A stretch of 64,000 bases of DNA from Thioclava arctica (GTDB lineage: Bacteria > Pseudomonadota > Alphaproteobacteria > Rhodobacterales > Rhodobacteraceae). Location: the NCBI RefSeq assembly GCF_040892615.1, contig NZ_JBFRYC010000001.1, forward strand, positions 124,001 through 188,000, written 5' to 3'. Shown piece after piece: positions 17,668-26,947 of this stretch. Numbering within the stretch: position 1 is the stretch's first letter; each line of letters opens with the position of its first letter. Made by a program: the position numbers and the translations under genes. The notes beneath the pieces were generated by a model. That model was not told the DNA's origin. It made no database searches and worked only from the letters and a program-made list of their open reading frames with translations.

Positions 17668-18801
17668 TCAGATTCTGCGTGGCAGATGGAGCTCGGGCGA
17701 TGCGGTGTTCAGCGTCGAGTCGATCCCCAACACGACCGAGGTCGGCTGCAAATCCGCAAGCTGGGTATTTTGCAGCACCGCCACCGACTGACCCCAAAGC
17801 GAGACGGTCACATCCGCGCCGGTTTGCCCGATGGTGAAATCGTCGCTGGCCTTGTAATTGAACACATCGATCAACAGGACCTCGCCGGTATCCCCGTTCT
17901 CGGCCGTTCCCGACGGGGTCGGGTTGAAATCGGTGATCGTGGCCGCTTGTCCCACCCCTTTAGAGGGCGAAACCACGAAATTATCCCAGCCCGTGCCGCC
18001 GGTGACCTGATCGCCGTCATCAGCGAACAGCACGTCATTGCCTGCACCGCCATCCAAGGTATCGGAATAGCCCGACAGAGTGTCGACGGCGACAAGTTCA
18101 TCATCGCCATAGCCGCCATTCAGGGAATCGCTGCCCTGATAGTCAAACAGCACGTCATCGCCGGTATTGCCGCGCAACGTGTCGTCTCCATACCCGCCGA
18201 GCAGGGAATCATTGCCGCTGCCGCCATCAATGTAGTCGTCGCCAGACCCGCCGGTGCCGCCAAAATAGTCATTGGATTCCAGACGGAAGACCAACGAGTT
18301 GATCGAACTGGTCGAGAACACGTACTTGGCTGAGGCCTCATCCAGTGTGTTGCCATCGTCGCCGCCCTCAAGCCACAGCGTGTCATCGCCCGACGAACCG
18401 TTCAGCGTATCGCTGTAATCGGTGCCGCGCAGCGTGTCGTTCAACGCCCCGCCTCGCAGATCGACGCCTTCACCGGGGCCCGGGCTGGCGCCGACGATGC
18501 TGTCGCCGGCTTCGGGGTCCTTACCCGTCGCAGGCGTATCCGCGCCCGAGATGGTGTCGCTGCCCGCGTCGCCACCCGCGGTGGTATCGCTGCCAGTGTC
18601 GGTGCTGCCTTGATCGGTGTTGCCGGTGTCGCTGCCCGCATTCGTGCCTGTGTCGACAGGCGCATCGGTCAGATCGCCATTGCCCGTATCAGCGCTGTGA
18701 TCGTCTTCACTTTCGGAGGGCGTATCGGTTTCGTCGTCATCGGAGGCGCCACCCATCACGAAGGCCAAGGGAAGAAAGGCTAAAAAAAGTAATGCGAACA
18801 T
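17668..18801 (-). CDS. RTX-like calcium-binding repeat protein with N-terminal hydrophobic anchor
   Basis: 377 residues. Residues 1-18 (MFALLFLAFLPLAFVMGG) are hydrophobic. Residues about 19-105 are an acidic Asp/Ser/Thr/Gly linker with repeated DTG/GSDT words. Residues about 115-275 hold hemolysin-type nonapeptide repeats such as GGSGNDSLLGG, GGYGDDTLRGN and GGAGNDVLFAD, which bind calcium and fold as a beta roll. A post-repeat domain (about 287-360, ITDFNPT... LLIDVF... VVLG) follows. RTX proteins usually leave the cell by type I secretion; no transporter genes are nearby, and the N-terminal hydrophobic segment is unlike classic members. Function (adhesin, surface layer, matrix) is unknown. 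Confidence 0.78.
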   Translation of the reverse strand: MFALLFLAFLPLAFVMGGASDDDETDTPSESEDDHSADTGNGDLTDAPVDTGTNAGSDTGNTDQGSTDTGSDTTAGGDAGSDTISGADTPATGKDPEAGDSIVGASPGPGEGVDLRGGALNDTLRGTDYSDTLNGSSGDDTLWLEGGDDGNTLDEASAKYVFSTSSINSLVFRLESNDYFGGTGGSGDDYIDGGSGNDSLLGGYGDDTLRGNTGDDVLFDYQGSDSLNGGYGDDELVAVDTLSGYSDTLDGGAGNDVLFADDGDQVTGGTGWDNFVVSPSKGVGQAATITDFNPTPSGTAENGDTGEVLLIDVFNYKASDDFTIGQTGADVTVSLWGQSVAVLQNTQLADLQPTSVVLGIDSTLNTASPELHLPRRI

Positions 18802-19049
18802 CGTGGAAATCCCGGAAAAGGTTAATATCTTGCTTATCCGGGCCGATCACGGCCTAGTCAACGAAAATAACGAATGCGCGAGATCACGTTTTCCACTGCG
18901 CAACAATGACGTCAAAATTCCGGACATTGTTCGCGCGTATTGCGCCGCTTGCGCCTGCGCGCCCGGCCAAACCACGCCAAAGACGGCATCAGGCGGCGCT
19001 ACAATGTCTGTAGCGAAATATAGCCGTGGTTCTTGGTGAAATTACCGCC

Positions 19050-19799
19050 TTACAGGCCGCTCTCGGTGAGGACCTGTTGCAAAATCGGGGCCAGCCGGAG
19101 CGCCCATTGGGCTTGCTGCTCGGGGGTTGCGATCAGATCGTTGCGCAGCTCGATCAGCACGTTGGGGCGGCCGTGTTGCAACGCGTGGCGGTCGATGGAA
19201 TCGCCCTCGAGATGGCCCAGATAGGGCTCGTTATCGCCCACGCACAGATCGGGCTCTTGGCGCAGTCGCGCGATCAGGGGCAGGGCGAGGCGGCTATCGG
19301 AATGGTCATGCAGAACCCCCACTTGCCAAGGACGCTGCGCCCGCCCGCGCAGCCGAGGCGTATAAGAGTGCACCGCACAAATCACGCTATCATCGCGCCG
19401 CGCGGCCAAGTCGCGATAGGCCTGATGGTAGGGGCGATACAGCCGCTCCAGCCGCTCTGTGATCTGCGCCGGACTGGCGACGCGATTGGCGGGAATGATC
19501 GTGCCATCATAAAGCTGCATCACCAGCGTCGGATCATCCTCGCCCCTGTTCGGATCAATCACGAGCCGCGAGAAATTGCTTGCGATCAGCGGCGCGTCCA
19601 GATGCTCGGCCAAGGCCTGGGACAGACCCAGTGCGCCCACGTCATAGGCGATGTGGCGCGCCATATCCGTCGCCGCAATTCCCAGATCGCCCCCGGCCAC
19701 CCAGTCGGGCACCGTGTTGCGGGCATGATCGCAGGTGACAAGCCAACGCGCAGCGCGCGCCTTGCCGGTAATTGTGTAGGGGGATTGATCTGTCATCAT
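19050..19799 (-). CDS. N-formylglutamate amidohydrolase family protein
   Basis: 249 residues (two adjacent ATG codons; the first is used here). Family motifs: VTCDHARNTVPDW near 21-33 with the metal-binding His, RHIAYDVGALGLS near 48-60, and AVHSYTPRL near 141 and VLIELRNDLI near 214. Members of PF05013 hydrolyse N-formyl-L-glutamate in histidine breakdown, but stand-alone short versions may act on other N-acyl amino acids. No hut genes lie nearby, so the substrate is open. It is divergent from pyk. Confidence 0.85.
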   Translation of the reverse strand: MMTDQSPYTITGKARAARWLVTCDHARNTVPDWVAGGDLGIAATDMARHIAYDVGALGLSQALAEHLDAPLIASNFSRLVIDPNRGEDDPTLVMQLYDGTIIPANRVASPAQITERLERLYRPYHQAYRDLAARRDDSVICAVHSYTPRLRGRAQRPWQVGVLHDHSDSRLALPLIARLRQEPDLCVGDNEPYLGHLEGDSIDRHALQHGRPNVLIELRNDLIATPEQQAQWALRLAPILQQVLTESGL

Positions 19800-19934
19800 C
19801 TCTTCACGCTTGCTCGATATCGCCCCAAATAGACCGAAACTTGACCCAAGGGCCAGTTGCAGCCCGCGACAATTTGCGCCATACCCTTTATTGGCCCACG
19901 AAATGACACCAATTTGATCAGGAGACGAGGACGC

Positions 19935-21380
19935 ATGAGACGCCTTCGCAACGTTAAAATCGTGGCCACTTTGGGCCCATCCTCATCGGACTATGAAAGC
20001 ATCAAGGCGCTGTTTGTCGCCGGTGCCGATGTGTTCCGCCTCAATATGAGCCATGGCACCCATGACGAGCATCGCGCCCGTCACGCTATCATTCGCAAGC
20101 TCGAAACCGAGTTTTCGCGCCCGATCGCTATTCTCGCCGACCTTCAGGGGCCAAAGCTGCGCGTGGGCACTTTTGCCGCCGGTGCCGTCGAACTCGAAGA
20201 GGGCGATGCGTTCCGCTTTGACCTTGAAGACGTGCCGGGCACCAATCAACGCGCGCGCCTCCCCCATCCCGAGATTTTCGCCGCCCTCGAACCGGGCTCG
20301 GAGCTGCTGGTCAATGACGGCAAGATCCGCCTGCGCGTCGAAGATTGCGGTGCTGATTACGCCAATTGCACCGTTACCGTGGGCGGCACGATTTCCGACC
20401 GTAAGGGCGTGAACGTGCCCGACGTGGTGCTGCCGGTGGCCGCACTGTCAGACAAGGACCGCAAGGATCTGGAATTCGCCTGCGAAATGGGCGTGGACTG
20501 GCTGGCGCTCAGCTTCGTGCAGCGCCCTGAAGACGTGATCGAGGCGCGCGAATTGGCCAAGGGCCGCGCGGCGATCCTCAGCAAGATCGAGAAACCCTCA
20601 GCGGTGCGCTGCTTTGATGACATCCTTGCCGTGTCTGACGGGGTGATGGTCGCGCGCGGTGATCTTGGGGTCGAATTGCCGGTGCAGGCCGTGCCGCCGA
20701 TCCAGAAACAACTGATCCGCAAATGTCGCGCCGCCGCCAAGCCGGTGATCGTCGCGACCCAGATGCTTGAATCGATGATCGAAAGCCCGATGCCGACGCG
20801 CGCCGAAGTCTCTGACGTGGCCACCGCGATCTATGAAGGCGCCGATGCGGTCATGCTCAGCGCGGAATCCGCAGCCGGGCGCTATCCGGTCGAGGCGGTC
20901 GAGACAATGAACAACGTCGCGATCTCGGTCGAGAAAGATCCGATCTATCGCGAAGTCATCGAAGCCTCGCGCAATGCCGACCGCCAGACCGTCGCCGACG
21001 GGATCGTGGCTGCCGCACGCGAGATCGCCGAGACCACGGATATCGCGGCGATTTGCGCCTATACCCAGTCGGGCAAGACGGTGGCACTGACCGCGCGCGA
21101 ACGTCCGCGCGTGCCGATCATCGCGCTCTCGCCGATCGACGCCACGCTACGCCGTATGACCCTGACCTGGGGCGTGCACGCCGTGCATTGCGGCGAGCTG
21201 GAGCGCTTTAAGCAGGCTGTCGTCAACGCCGCCCGCGCGGCGCGCGATTTCGGCTTTGCCGATGAGACGCAGCAGATCATCGTGACCGCCGGTGTGCCCT
21301 TTAACGTGCAGGGCACAACCAACATTCTTCGTGTCGCGCCCTGCGATGAAAGATTGATTTATCGCACTGACCCTGAGTAA
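19935..21380 (+). CDS. pyk: Pyruvate kinase
   Basis: Converts phosphoenolpyruvate and ADP to pyruvate and ATP. 481 residues from ATG 19935, with GGAGACGAGG before it; a longer frame adds 26 poor residues. N-terminal KIVATLGPSS, FRLNMSHG (near 36), DLQGPKLRVG (near 73-82), the catalytic lysine region ILSKIEKPSAV (near 215-225), MVARGDLGVE (near 238-247) and ATQMLESMI (near 275) are all present. The C-terminal domain is of type II. A small membrane protein gene follows 37 bases downstream. Confidence 0.97.
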   Translation: MRRLRNVKIVATLGPSSSDYESIKALFVAGADVFRLNMSHGTHDEHRARHAIIRKLETEFSRPIAILADLQGPKLRVGTFAAGAVELEEGDAFRFDLEDVPGTNQRARLPHPEIFAALEPGSELLVNDGKIRLRVEDCGADYANCTVTVGGTISDRKGVNVPDVVLPVAALSDKDRKDLEFACEMGVDWLALSFVQRPEDVIEARELAKGRAAILSKIEKPSAVRCFDDILAVSDGVMVARGDLGVELPVQAVPPIQKQLIRKCRAAAKPVIVATQMLESMIESPMPTRAEVSDVATAIYEGADAVMLSAESAAGRYPVEAVETMNNVAISVEKDPIYREVIEASRNADRQTVADGIVAAAREIAETTDIAAICAYTQSGKTVALTARERPRVPIIALSPIDATLRRMTLTWGVHAVHCGELERFKQAVVNAARAARDFGFADETQQIIVTAGVPFNVQGTTNILRVAPCDERLIYRTDPE

Positions 21381-21417
21381 ACTTTCCTGAGGGAGAGCAT
21401 CACGAAAGGGGCGTGCC

Positions 21418-21657
21418 ATGGATTTGTCCGGGCTTGATACCGATCTGATCCTGACGATTGGTCTGGTGATCGCGATTTTCGCGATCCCGGCCGTCATCTC
21501 GGCCTTTTCCGATCAACGTCCGCCGCGCGCTGCAACCTTGGCGGTTCTGGTGTCGGGCGGGCTGATCTTGCTGGCCTTCTACGCCAAACCCGGCGGCTAC
21601 ACGATTGAACGCGTCCCCGACGCGGTGGCACGCACTGTCGCGCGGGTCTTCAACTAG
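21418..21657 (+). CDS. Small two-helix membrane protein, function unknown
   Basis: 79 residues with membrane segments near 10-30 (ILTIGLVIAIFAIPAVI) and 40-56 (AATLAVLVSGGLILLAFY), separated by the short polar loop SDQRPPR, and a basic-amphipathic C-terminus. GAAAGGGGCG lies upstream of the ATG. It follows pyk by 37 bases and is likely co-transcribed. I recognise it only as a kind of conserved hypothetical protein seen after pyk in this group. Confidence 0.72.
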   Translation: MDLSGLDTDLILTIGLVIAIFAIPAVISAFSDQRPPRAATLAVLVSGGLILLAFYAKPGGYTIERVPDAVARTVARVFN

Positions 21658-21803
21658 CCAGCGCTTTGCGCTTTGCTCTGTGATTTCGCAAGTTTGGCCT
21701 TGCCAAGCGCAGCCCGCGCGTCTATCCAGCGCGCTCGACCCACGCGTGGCCGGCCAAAGTGGCATGCCGAGTCGCGCTTCCACACCCTGAAAAGGAGCTG
21801 TAA

Positions 21804-22004
21804 ATGCCCAAGATGAAGACGAAATCCGCTGCGAAAAAGCGGTTCAAGTTCACCGCGACCGGCAAGATCAAAGTCGGTCACGCTGGTAAGCGCCACGGCA
21901 TGATCAAACGCTCCACGAAATTCATCCGCGACACTGCAGGCACCATGGTGCTGTGCGACGCGGATACGAAAATCGTGAAGAAATACATGCCTTATAATCG
22001 CTGA
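21804..22004 (+). CDS. rpmI: 50S ribosomal protein L35
   Basis: 66 residues, basic, beginning MPKMKTKSAAKKRFKFT with KVGHAGKRHGM, the L35 signature. It is preceded by AAAGGAGCTG and a 146-base leader. rplT follows after 16 bases, the conserved bacterial order; infC, which commonly precedes, is not adjacent here. Confidence 0.98.
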   Translation: MPKMKTKSAAKKRFKFTATGKIKVGHAGKRHGMIKRSTKFIRDTAGTMVLCDADTKIVKKYMPYNR

Positions 22005-22020
22005 TCGGGAGACTTGAACA

Positions 22021-22398
22021 ATGTCACGCGTTAAATCCGGGAAAGTCACCCACGCCGCGCACAAGAAAGTGCTGAAAAAGGCGAAAGGCTATTACTCCGC
22101 GCGCTCGCGCAACTTCCGTACTGCTACGCAGGCGGTCGACAAGGCCAACCAATACGCGACCCGTGACCGCAAGGCACGCAAGCGTAACTTCCGCGCGCTC
22201 TGGATCCAGCGTATCAACGCCGCCGTGCGTTTGGTCGATGCCGATCTGAGCTACTCGAAGTTCATCCACGGTCTGGCTCTGGCTGGTGTCGAAGTGGACC
22301 GCAAGGTTCTCGCCGATCTCGCCGTGCACGAGCCCGAGGCGTTCGCCGCCATCGTGGAGCAGGCCAAAGCTGCCGCTGCAACGGCTGTTGCTGCCTAA
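22021..22398 (+). CDS. rplT: 50S ribosomal protein L20
   Basis: 125 residues; MSRVKSGKVTHAAHKKVLK and AKGYYSARSRNFRTA at the N-terminus and the KFIHGLALAGVEVDRKVLADLA block near 80-101 are diagnostic. L20 binds 23S rRNA early in 50S assembly and in several bacteria represses its own operon. The last ten residues are an Ala-rich extension typical of alphaproteobacteria. pheS/pheT, often next, lie about 10 kb away. Confidence 0.98.
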   Translation: MSRVKSGKVTHAAHKKVLKKAKGYYSARSRNFRTATQAVDKANQYATRDRKARKRNFRALWIQRINAAVRLVDADLSYSKFIHGLALAGVEVDRKVLADLAVHEPEAFAAIVEQAKAAAATAVAA

Positions 22399-22422
22399 GC
22401 ACTGCCGCTCATCGAAATTCTG

Positions 22423-22450
22423 AAAGGCCGCCCTCAGGGGCGGCCTTTTT
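22423..22450 (+). terminator. Rho-independent terminator of rpmI-rplT
   Basis: Arms AAAGGCCGCCC (22423-22433) and GGGCGGCCTTT (from 22438) with a four-base loop, then a T-run to 22450. Located 25 bases after the rplT stop. Confidence 0.92.
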
Positions 22451-22647
22451 CGTTGCCCCATCACAAGGCGCGGGCGTCGGGGCCGCGCCCCTGCGCAGTG
22501 CCGCCGCATCGCACAGGATGACGATCCATACAGCTTTGTGAACGTTGCCTGCGCGTGAGCGACCCTACTCATCAAGCGCAAGCGGGCTACCCTGTGCCTC
22601 AAGCCGCGCAATGTCTGCCGCGCGCCCTCCCAAACAAGGACTCGAGC

Positions 22648-23694
22648 ATGACCGTAAACGCCTATGCTGCAACCGCCGCTGACGCCGATCTGACGCCCTT
22701 TGCCATCGACCGGCGCGCCCTGCGTCCCGATGACGTGGCGATTGATATCGACTTTTGTGGCGTCTGCCATTCCGACCTGCACACCGCGCGCAACGATTGG
22801 GGTCACACGACCTATCCGGTCGTTCCGGGCCATGAAATCATTGGCCGCGTGCGCGCGGTCGGGGCCGATGTAACTGGCTTCAAAACCGGCGATCTTGTCG
22901 GTGTCGGCTGTCTGGTGGATAGCTGCCAACATTGTGCCGCCTGCGATCACGACGAAGAGCAATACTGCCTGAACGGCTGGACGGGCACCTATGGGTCTGT
23001 CGATAAGGTGGACGGCACGATCACCCATGGCGGCTATGCGCAATCCATTGTCGTCAACGACAAATTCGTCCTGCGCGTGCCGGAGACTCTGGACCCTGCG
23101 GGGGCCGCGCCGCTGCTTTGTGCGGGCATCACCACCTGGTCGCCGCTGCGCCATTGGAACGTGGGGAAGGGGTCTAAAGTGGCGGTTGTCGGGCTTGGCG
23201 GGCTGGGGCATATGGCGCTGAAACTGGCCAATGCGCTGGGCGCTGAGGTCACGCTGTTTTCGCGCTCGCCCTCAAAGGTCGAAGACGCCAAACGGCTTGG
23301 CGCGCATAAGGTCGTGATCTCGACCGATGCCGATGCGATGGCTGAGGTGTCCAATGAGTTCGATCTGATCATCGACACCGTGCCCTATGTCCATGACATC
23401 AACCCCTACATGCCGACGCTGGCCTATAATGGCACGCTGGTGCTGGTGGGCTATCTGGGGCCGATTGATCCGGTTCTGAATTCGGTCATGATGGTGCTCG
23501 GGCGGCGTTCGGTCGCGGGCTCTTTGATCGGCGGGATCAAGGAAACGCAGGAGATGCTGGAATTCTGCGGCGCGCATGGCATCACCTCGGATGTCGAGGT
23601 TATCCGGATCGAGGAGATCAACGCAGCCTATGAGCGGATGCTGAAATCCGATGTCAAATATCGCTTCGTGATCGACAATTCGACGCTGGCCTAA
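22648..23694 (+). CDS. NAD(P)-dependent zinc alcohol dehydrogenase (YahK/cinnamyl-alcohol type)
   Basis: 348 residues from ATG 22648, with AAGGA before it. Medium-chain dehydrogenase: catalytic zinc ligands in GVCHSDLHT (Cys near 41) and PGHEIIG (His/Glu near 63-64), the structural zinc cysteines in CLVDSCQHCAACDHDEEQYC (near 91-110), and the Rossmann motif VVGLGGLGHMALK near 176-188. It belongs to the YahK/CAD subgroup, which reduces a broad range of aldehydes with NADPH; the physiological substrate is not evident. It is followed by a hairpin and then the convergent ccmH. Confidence 0.93.
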   Translation: MTVNAYAATAADADLTPFAIDRRALRPDDVAIDIDFCGVCHSDLHTARNDWGHTTYPVVPGHEIIGRVRAVGADVTGFKTGDLVGVGCLVDSCQHCAACDHDEEQYCLNGWTGTYGSVDKVDGTITHGGYAQSIVVNDKFVLRVPETLDPAGAAPLLCAGITTWSPLRHWNVGKGSKVAVVGLGGLGHMALKLANALGAEVTLFSRSPSKVEDAKRLGAHKVVISTDADAMAEVSNEFDLIIDTVPYVHDINPYMPTLAYNGTLVLVGYLGPIDPVLNSVMMVLGRRSVAGSLIGGIKETQEMLEFCGAHGITSDVEVIRIEEINAAYERMLKSDVKYRFVIDNSTLA

Positions 23695-23699
23695 GCCGA

Positions 23700-23729
23700 T
23701 CTTCCCCCGTCGGAACCGGCGGGGGAAGA
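23700..23729 (+). terminator. Hairpin between alcohol dehydrogenase and ccmH
   Basis: Arms TCTTCCCCCG (23700-23709) and CGGGGGAAGA (23720-23729) give a 10-base stem. There is no T-run after it on the plus strand, so its strength as a terminator is uncertain. Confidence 0.5.
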
Positions 23730-23814
23730 CAATCTGACCGCCCAAACATAGCGATGGCGCAGGGTTAAGCGCAGTCTCCAGACAGGGCGGCGTGACGCCC
23801 GGTCCCAAAGTGAT

Positions 23815-24279
23815 CTAGTCGGCCATCAATTCCTTGAGCCGCGCCTCTTCATCGCTGGACAGCGCGGGCGACGCTGGGCCCTCGCTCGCATTGCGCCGTG
23901 AGCGGACGTAGAAAAAGCCCCCGATCAGCGCCAGCAACAACGCGCCCGGCCCGAGATACCAAAGCAGCAGGTTCGCCCCGGTCTTTTCCGGCTCGAACAG
24001 CACATATTCGCCGTAGCGATCAGTGACGTAGTCGATCACCTGCGTGTCCGTGTCGCCCGCCTGCAGACGCTCGCGCACCAGAAGCCGCAGGTCCTTGGAC
24101 ACGGCGGCATTGGAGTCGTCGATATTTTCACCCTGACAGACCGGGCAGCGCAGCACTTTCGAGATCTCGCGCGCACGGGATTCGAGCGCGGGATCCTTTA
24201 GCACCTCGCTGGGCTGGACCGCGTAGATTGGCGCGGCCCAGATAAGCAAAACTAAACTGAGAACGAGTTTCTTAAGCAT
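23815..24279 (-). CDS. ccmH: Cytochrome c maturation protein CcmH (CycL)
   Basis: 154 residues with a signal peptide (cleavage near PIYA-VQ, residue 20), the redox motif LRCPVCQGENI (CxxC near 44-47) and a C-terminal membrane helix near 103-125. CcmH works with CcmF and CcmG to reduce and hold apocytochrome c for heme attachment in the periplasm. It starts three bases after the ccmF stop, so both are in one operon. No N-terminal or C-terminal fusion to CcmI is seen. Confidence 0.95.
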   Translation of the reverse strand: MLKKLVLSLVLLIWAAPIYAVQPSEVLKDPALESRAREISKVLRCPVCQGENIDDSNAAVSKDLRLLVRERLQAGDTDTQVIDYVTDRYGEYVLFEPEKTGANLLLWYLGPGALLLALIGGFFYVRSRRNASEGPASPALSSDEEARLKELMAD

Positions 24280-24282
24280 TGC

Positions 24283-26250
24283 TTATTCCGCCGGAGTTGC
24301 ATGGGTCGGCGCGGTGCTGGTTTTGCGTGCACCCGCCGCGACGCGGTAGCGCCGATCACTCAGGCTTAGCAAACCGCCCAGCGCCATGATGATCGCACCC
24401 GCCCAGATCCAATCCGCGAACGGCTTGATATAGGTGCGCACCGCATAGCCGCCATCCTGCTGGGGATCACCGATCACCAGATAGATATCGCGCAGGAAGG
24501 TGGTGTGAATCGCGGCCTCGGTCGTGGGCATGCGCTGCACCGGATAGATCCGCTTTTCGGGATGCATCGTGGCGATCAGCTTGCCGTCCTGTTTGACCAC
24601 CATCGTGCCGGTGGTGGAGGTGTAGTTCGGACCTTGCACCGCCTCGACCTTTTGCAGCGTGATCTCATAGCCATCCACGGTGAAGGGCTGACCCAACTGC
24701 GCCACGCGGATATCCTCGACCGATCCTGCCAGCAACAAGCCGATGCCGATAAAGGTGATGCCAAGGCCGGAATGTGCCGTGGCCTTGCCCCAGTCCGCGC
24801 GCGGCAAGCGCCGCAGACGCGCAGGGCTCCCGGCGGCGCGGGTCCACAGCTCGGTTGCAGAGCCCAGGACCAGCCAGCTACCAAGGAAGGTTGCGATCAG
24901 CGCCATCAGCGAATTGCCCGTTTCCAGCGACCATGCCAGACCACCAATCGCCAGCGCCAGCACGAAGGCGGGAACAAGACGACGCACGGTGCGCCCAAGG
25001 CGCGCGCGCTTCCACGGCATCATCGCACCGATTGGCAATACCAGCGCCAGAATGATCATGAAGGGTGTGAAGGCCTGATCAAAGAACGGTGCCCCGACCG
25101 ACAGTTTGCGGCCAAAGAACATCTCGGCCACCAGCGGCCAGATCGTGCCGACAAACACCACCAAAGCGGCCACAGCCAGCAGGATATTGTTCACCACCAG
25201 CGCCGTTTCGCGGCTCACCATCGAGAACACGCCCTTGGCCTGCATCGAGCCCGCACGGAAGGCAAACAATGTCAGCGCGCCGCCCACGAAGAAGGCCAGA
25301 ATGCCAAGGATGAAAATCCCGCGTGAGGGATCAGAGGCAAAGCTGTGCACCGAGGTGATCACCCCCGAGCGCACGATGAACGTCCCGATCAGCGAGAAAC
25401 CAAACGCCATGATCGACAGCAGGATCGTCCAGCTTTTCAGCGACTCGCGCTTTTCAACCACGATTGCGGAATGCAGCAGGGCAGCGGCCAGCAACCACGG
25501 CATAAACGAGGCGTTCTCGACCGGGTCCCAGAACCAAAAACCACCCCAGCCAAGTTCGTAATAGGCCCACCACGAGCCGAGCGCGATCCCGATGGTCAGG
25601 AAAACCCAGGCCGCCAGCGTCCACGGGCGCACCCAGCGCGCCCAGGTCGCATCGACGCGCCCCTCAAGCAGGGCCGCGACTGCGAAAGAGAACGCCATCG
25701 AAAGCCCGACATAGCCGAGATACAGGAACGGCGGGTGAAATGCGAGACCGGGGTCTTGCAGAAGCGGGTTCATCCCCTCGCCATTGAACGGCGCCTCGGT
25801 GAGACGCGTGAACGGGTTAGAGGTGAAGATAATGAAGGCAAGGAACGCCACGCCGATCCAGGCTTGAATCGACAGCACGCGCGCGCGCAGACGCGGCGGC
25901 AGGGCGCCTCCGAAAAAGGCGGCAGCGGCCCCGAACAGCGCGAGGATCAGCACCCAGAGCAGCATCGAGCCCTCATGGTTGCCCCAAACCCCGGTGACCT
26001 TATAGAGCATCGGCTTGTCGGTATGGGAGTTGGCCCAGACCAGTTTCAGCGAGAAATCCGACACCACGAAGGCATGGGTCAAAGCCGCAAAGCTGACCAC
26101 AAGCAGCAAGAATTGCGCAATTGCGGCAGGGTCGCCCACCGCCATCCAGCCACGCCAGCCTTTATGCGCGCCCACCAGCGGCACCGTTGCCTGCACCAGC
26201 GCCACACCAAGTGCCAGTATCAAGGCGAAATGGCCTAGTTCATTGATCAT
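24283..26250 (-). CDS. ccmF: Heme lyase CcmF (CycK)
   Basis: 655 residues, a multi-helix inner-membrane protein that ligates heme to apocytochrome c. The tryptophan-rich heme-handling region GWGGFWFWDPVENASFMPWL lies near residue 235-254; periplasmic histidines and the DUF-like C-terminal loop before the last helix (ADWIWAGAIIMALGGLLSL) are typical. AGGAGG lies before the ATG at 26250. ccmG and ccmE are not adjacent here; the TlpA-like gene at 0.8 kb is a candidate thioredoxin partner only by inference. Confidence 0.96.
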   Translation of the reverse strand: MINELGHFALILALGVALVQATVPLVGAHKGWRGWMAVGDPAAIAQFLLLVVSFAALTHAFVVSDFSLKLVWANSHTDKPMLYKVTGVWGNHEGSMLLWVLILALFGAAAAFFGGALPPRLRARVLSIQAWIGVAFLAFIIFTSNPFTRLTEAPFNGEGMNPLLQDPGLAFHPPFLYLGYVGLSMAFSFAVAALLEGRVDATWARWVRPWTLAAWVFLTIGIALGSWWAYYELGWGGFWFWDPVENASFMPWLLAAALLHSAIVVEKRESLKSWTILLSIMAFGFSLIGTFIVRSGVITSVHSFASDPSRGIFILGILAFFVGGALTLFAFRAGSMQAKGVFSMVSRETALVVNNILLAVAALVVFVGTIWPLVAEMFFGRKLSVGAPFFDQAFTPFMIILALVLPIGAMMPWKRARLGRTVRRLVPAFVLALAIGGLAWSLETGNSLMALIATFLGSWLVLGSATELWTRAAGSPARLRRLPRADWGKATAHSGLGITFIGIGLLLAGSVEDIRVAQLGQPFTVDGYEITLQKVEAVQGPNYTSTTGTMVVKQDGKLIATMHPEKRIYPVQRMPTTEAAIHTTFLRDIYLVIGDPQQDGGYAVRTYIKPFADWIWAGAIIMALGGLLSLSDRRYRVAAGARKTSTAPTHATPAE

Positions 26251-26467
26251 CGGGAATCCTCCTGTCGCTGAATGAGCATAGAGACAACTGAAGCTGCGGC
26301 CAAGGAGGATGCGCGCCGATGTCGCAATCCATCACGACTCCGTGAATGGTCGCGCTTGGCGGGGCGCGCTATTGGGGGGGCAACCGCCCTTTTTCCATGT
26401 GGCCACAACGCCGTTGCACGGTGGTGCGGGTGCTGCGATCCGGAGGCGTCTGGCAAAAGGAAATGTG

Positions 26468-26875
26468 ATGCGTGCGATCATGATCGGATCGGTTCTGGCA
26501 TTGGCGGTGTTGGCCGCATGCAAACCCCAAGAGTCCGACCCTTTGGAGGCGCTTGCGCCCAACGTGATCTGGGAGGTGACCGAGATTGCCGGGCAGCCGG
26601 TGCCCGCCAATGTCGAGGTGACGCTGACCCATCCCGAAAAAGGGCTGATCGCGGGCAATTCGGGGTGCAATCGCTATAACGGGCGGATCTCGAACCAAGG
26701 CGGGCGGGTGCGCGTGGGCGAGTTGGTTGGCACGCGGATGGCATGCCCGGCTGATGTCATGGCGGTGGAGGGCGCGTTTCATTCCAATATCGCGCGCGTC
26801 GATGAGGTGAAAATCGAGGACGACCGGTTGCAGCTGATGGTCGATGGCAAGCCGGTGATCATCGCCAAGCGATAA
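26468..26875 (+). CDS. META-domain (HslJ-like) lipoprotein
   Basis: 135 residues from ATG 26468 (AAAAGGAAATG upstream). The signal peptide ends in VLAAC-KP, a lipobox with the lipidated cysteine near residue 18. The META domain follows: WEVTEIAGQPVP, then GNSGCNRYNGRI near 70-81, and GTRMACPADVMAVEGAF near 93. META/HslJ proteins are small envelope proteins linked in E. coli to novobiocin resistance; their biochemical role is unclear. It is divergent from ccmF, with 217 bases between. Confidence 0.88.
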   Translation: MRAIMIGSVLALAVLAACKPQESDPLEALAPNVIWEVTEIAGQPVPANVEVTLTHPEKGLIAGNSGCNRYNGRISNQGGRVRVGELVGTRMACPADVMAVEGAFHSNIARVDEVKIEDDRLQLMVDGKPVIIAKR

Positions 26876-26947
26876 GCGCCAGAGGCACCTTGCGACCTGC
26901 GCCAAGTTCCCCTTGACCGAAGCGGCTTGCATGGCACACTCGCGCCC

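Noticed and set aside
18803..19039. A 78-codon frame between the RTX-like and N-formylglutamate amidohydrolase genes
   Set aside because: Codon use is unlike the neighbours and there is no ribosome-binding site; the region is better read as the leader of the RTX-like gene.
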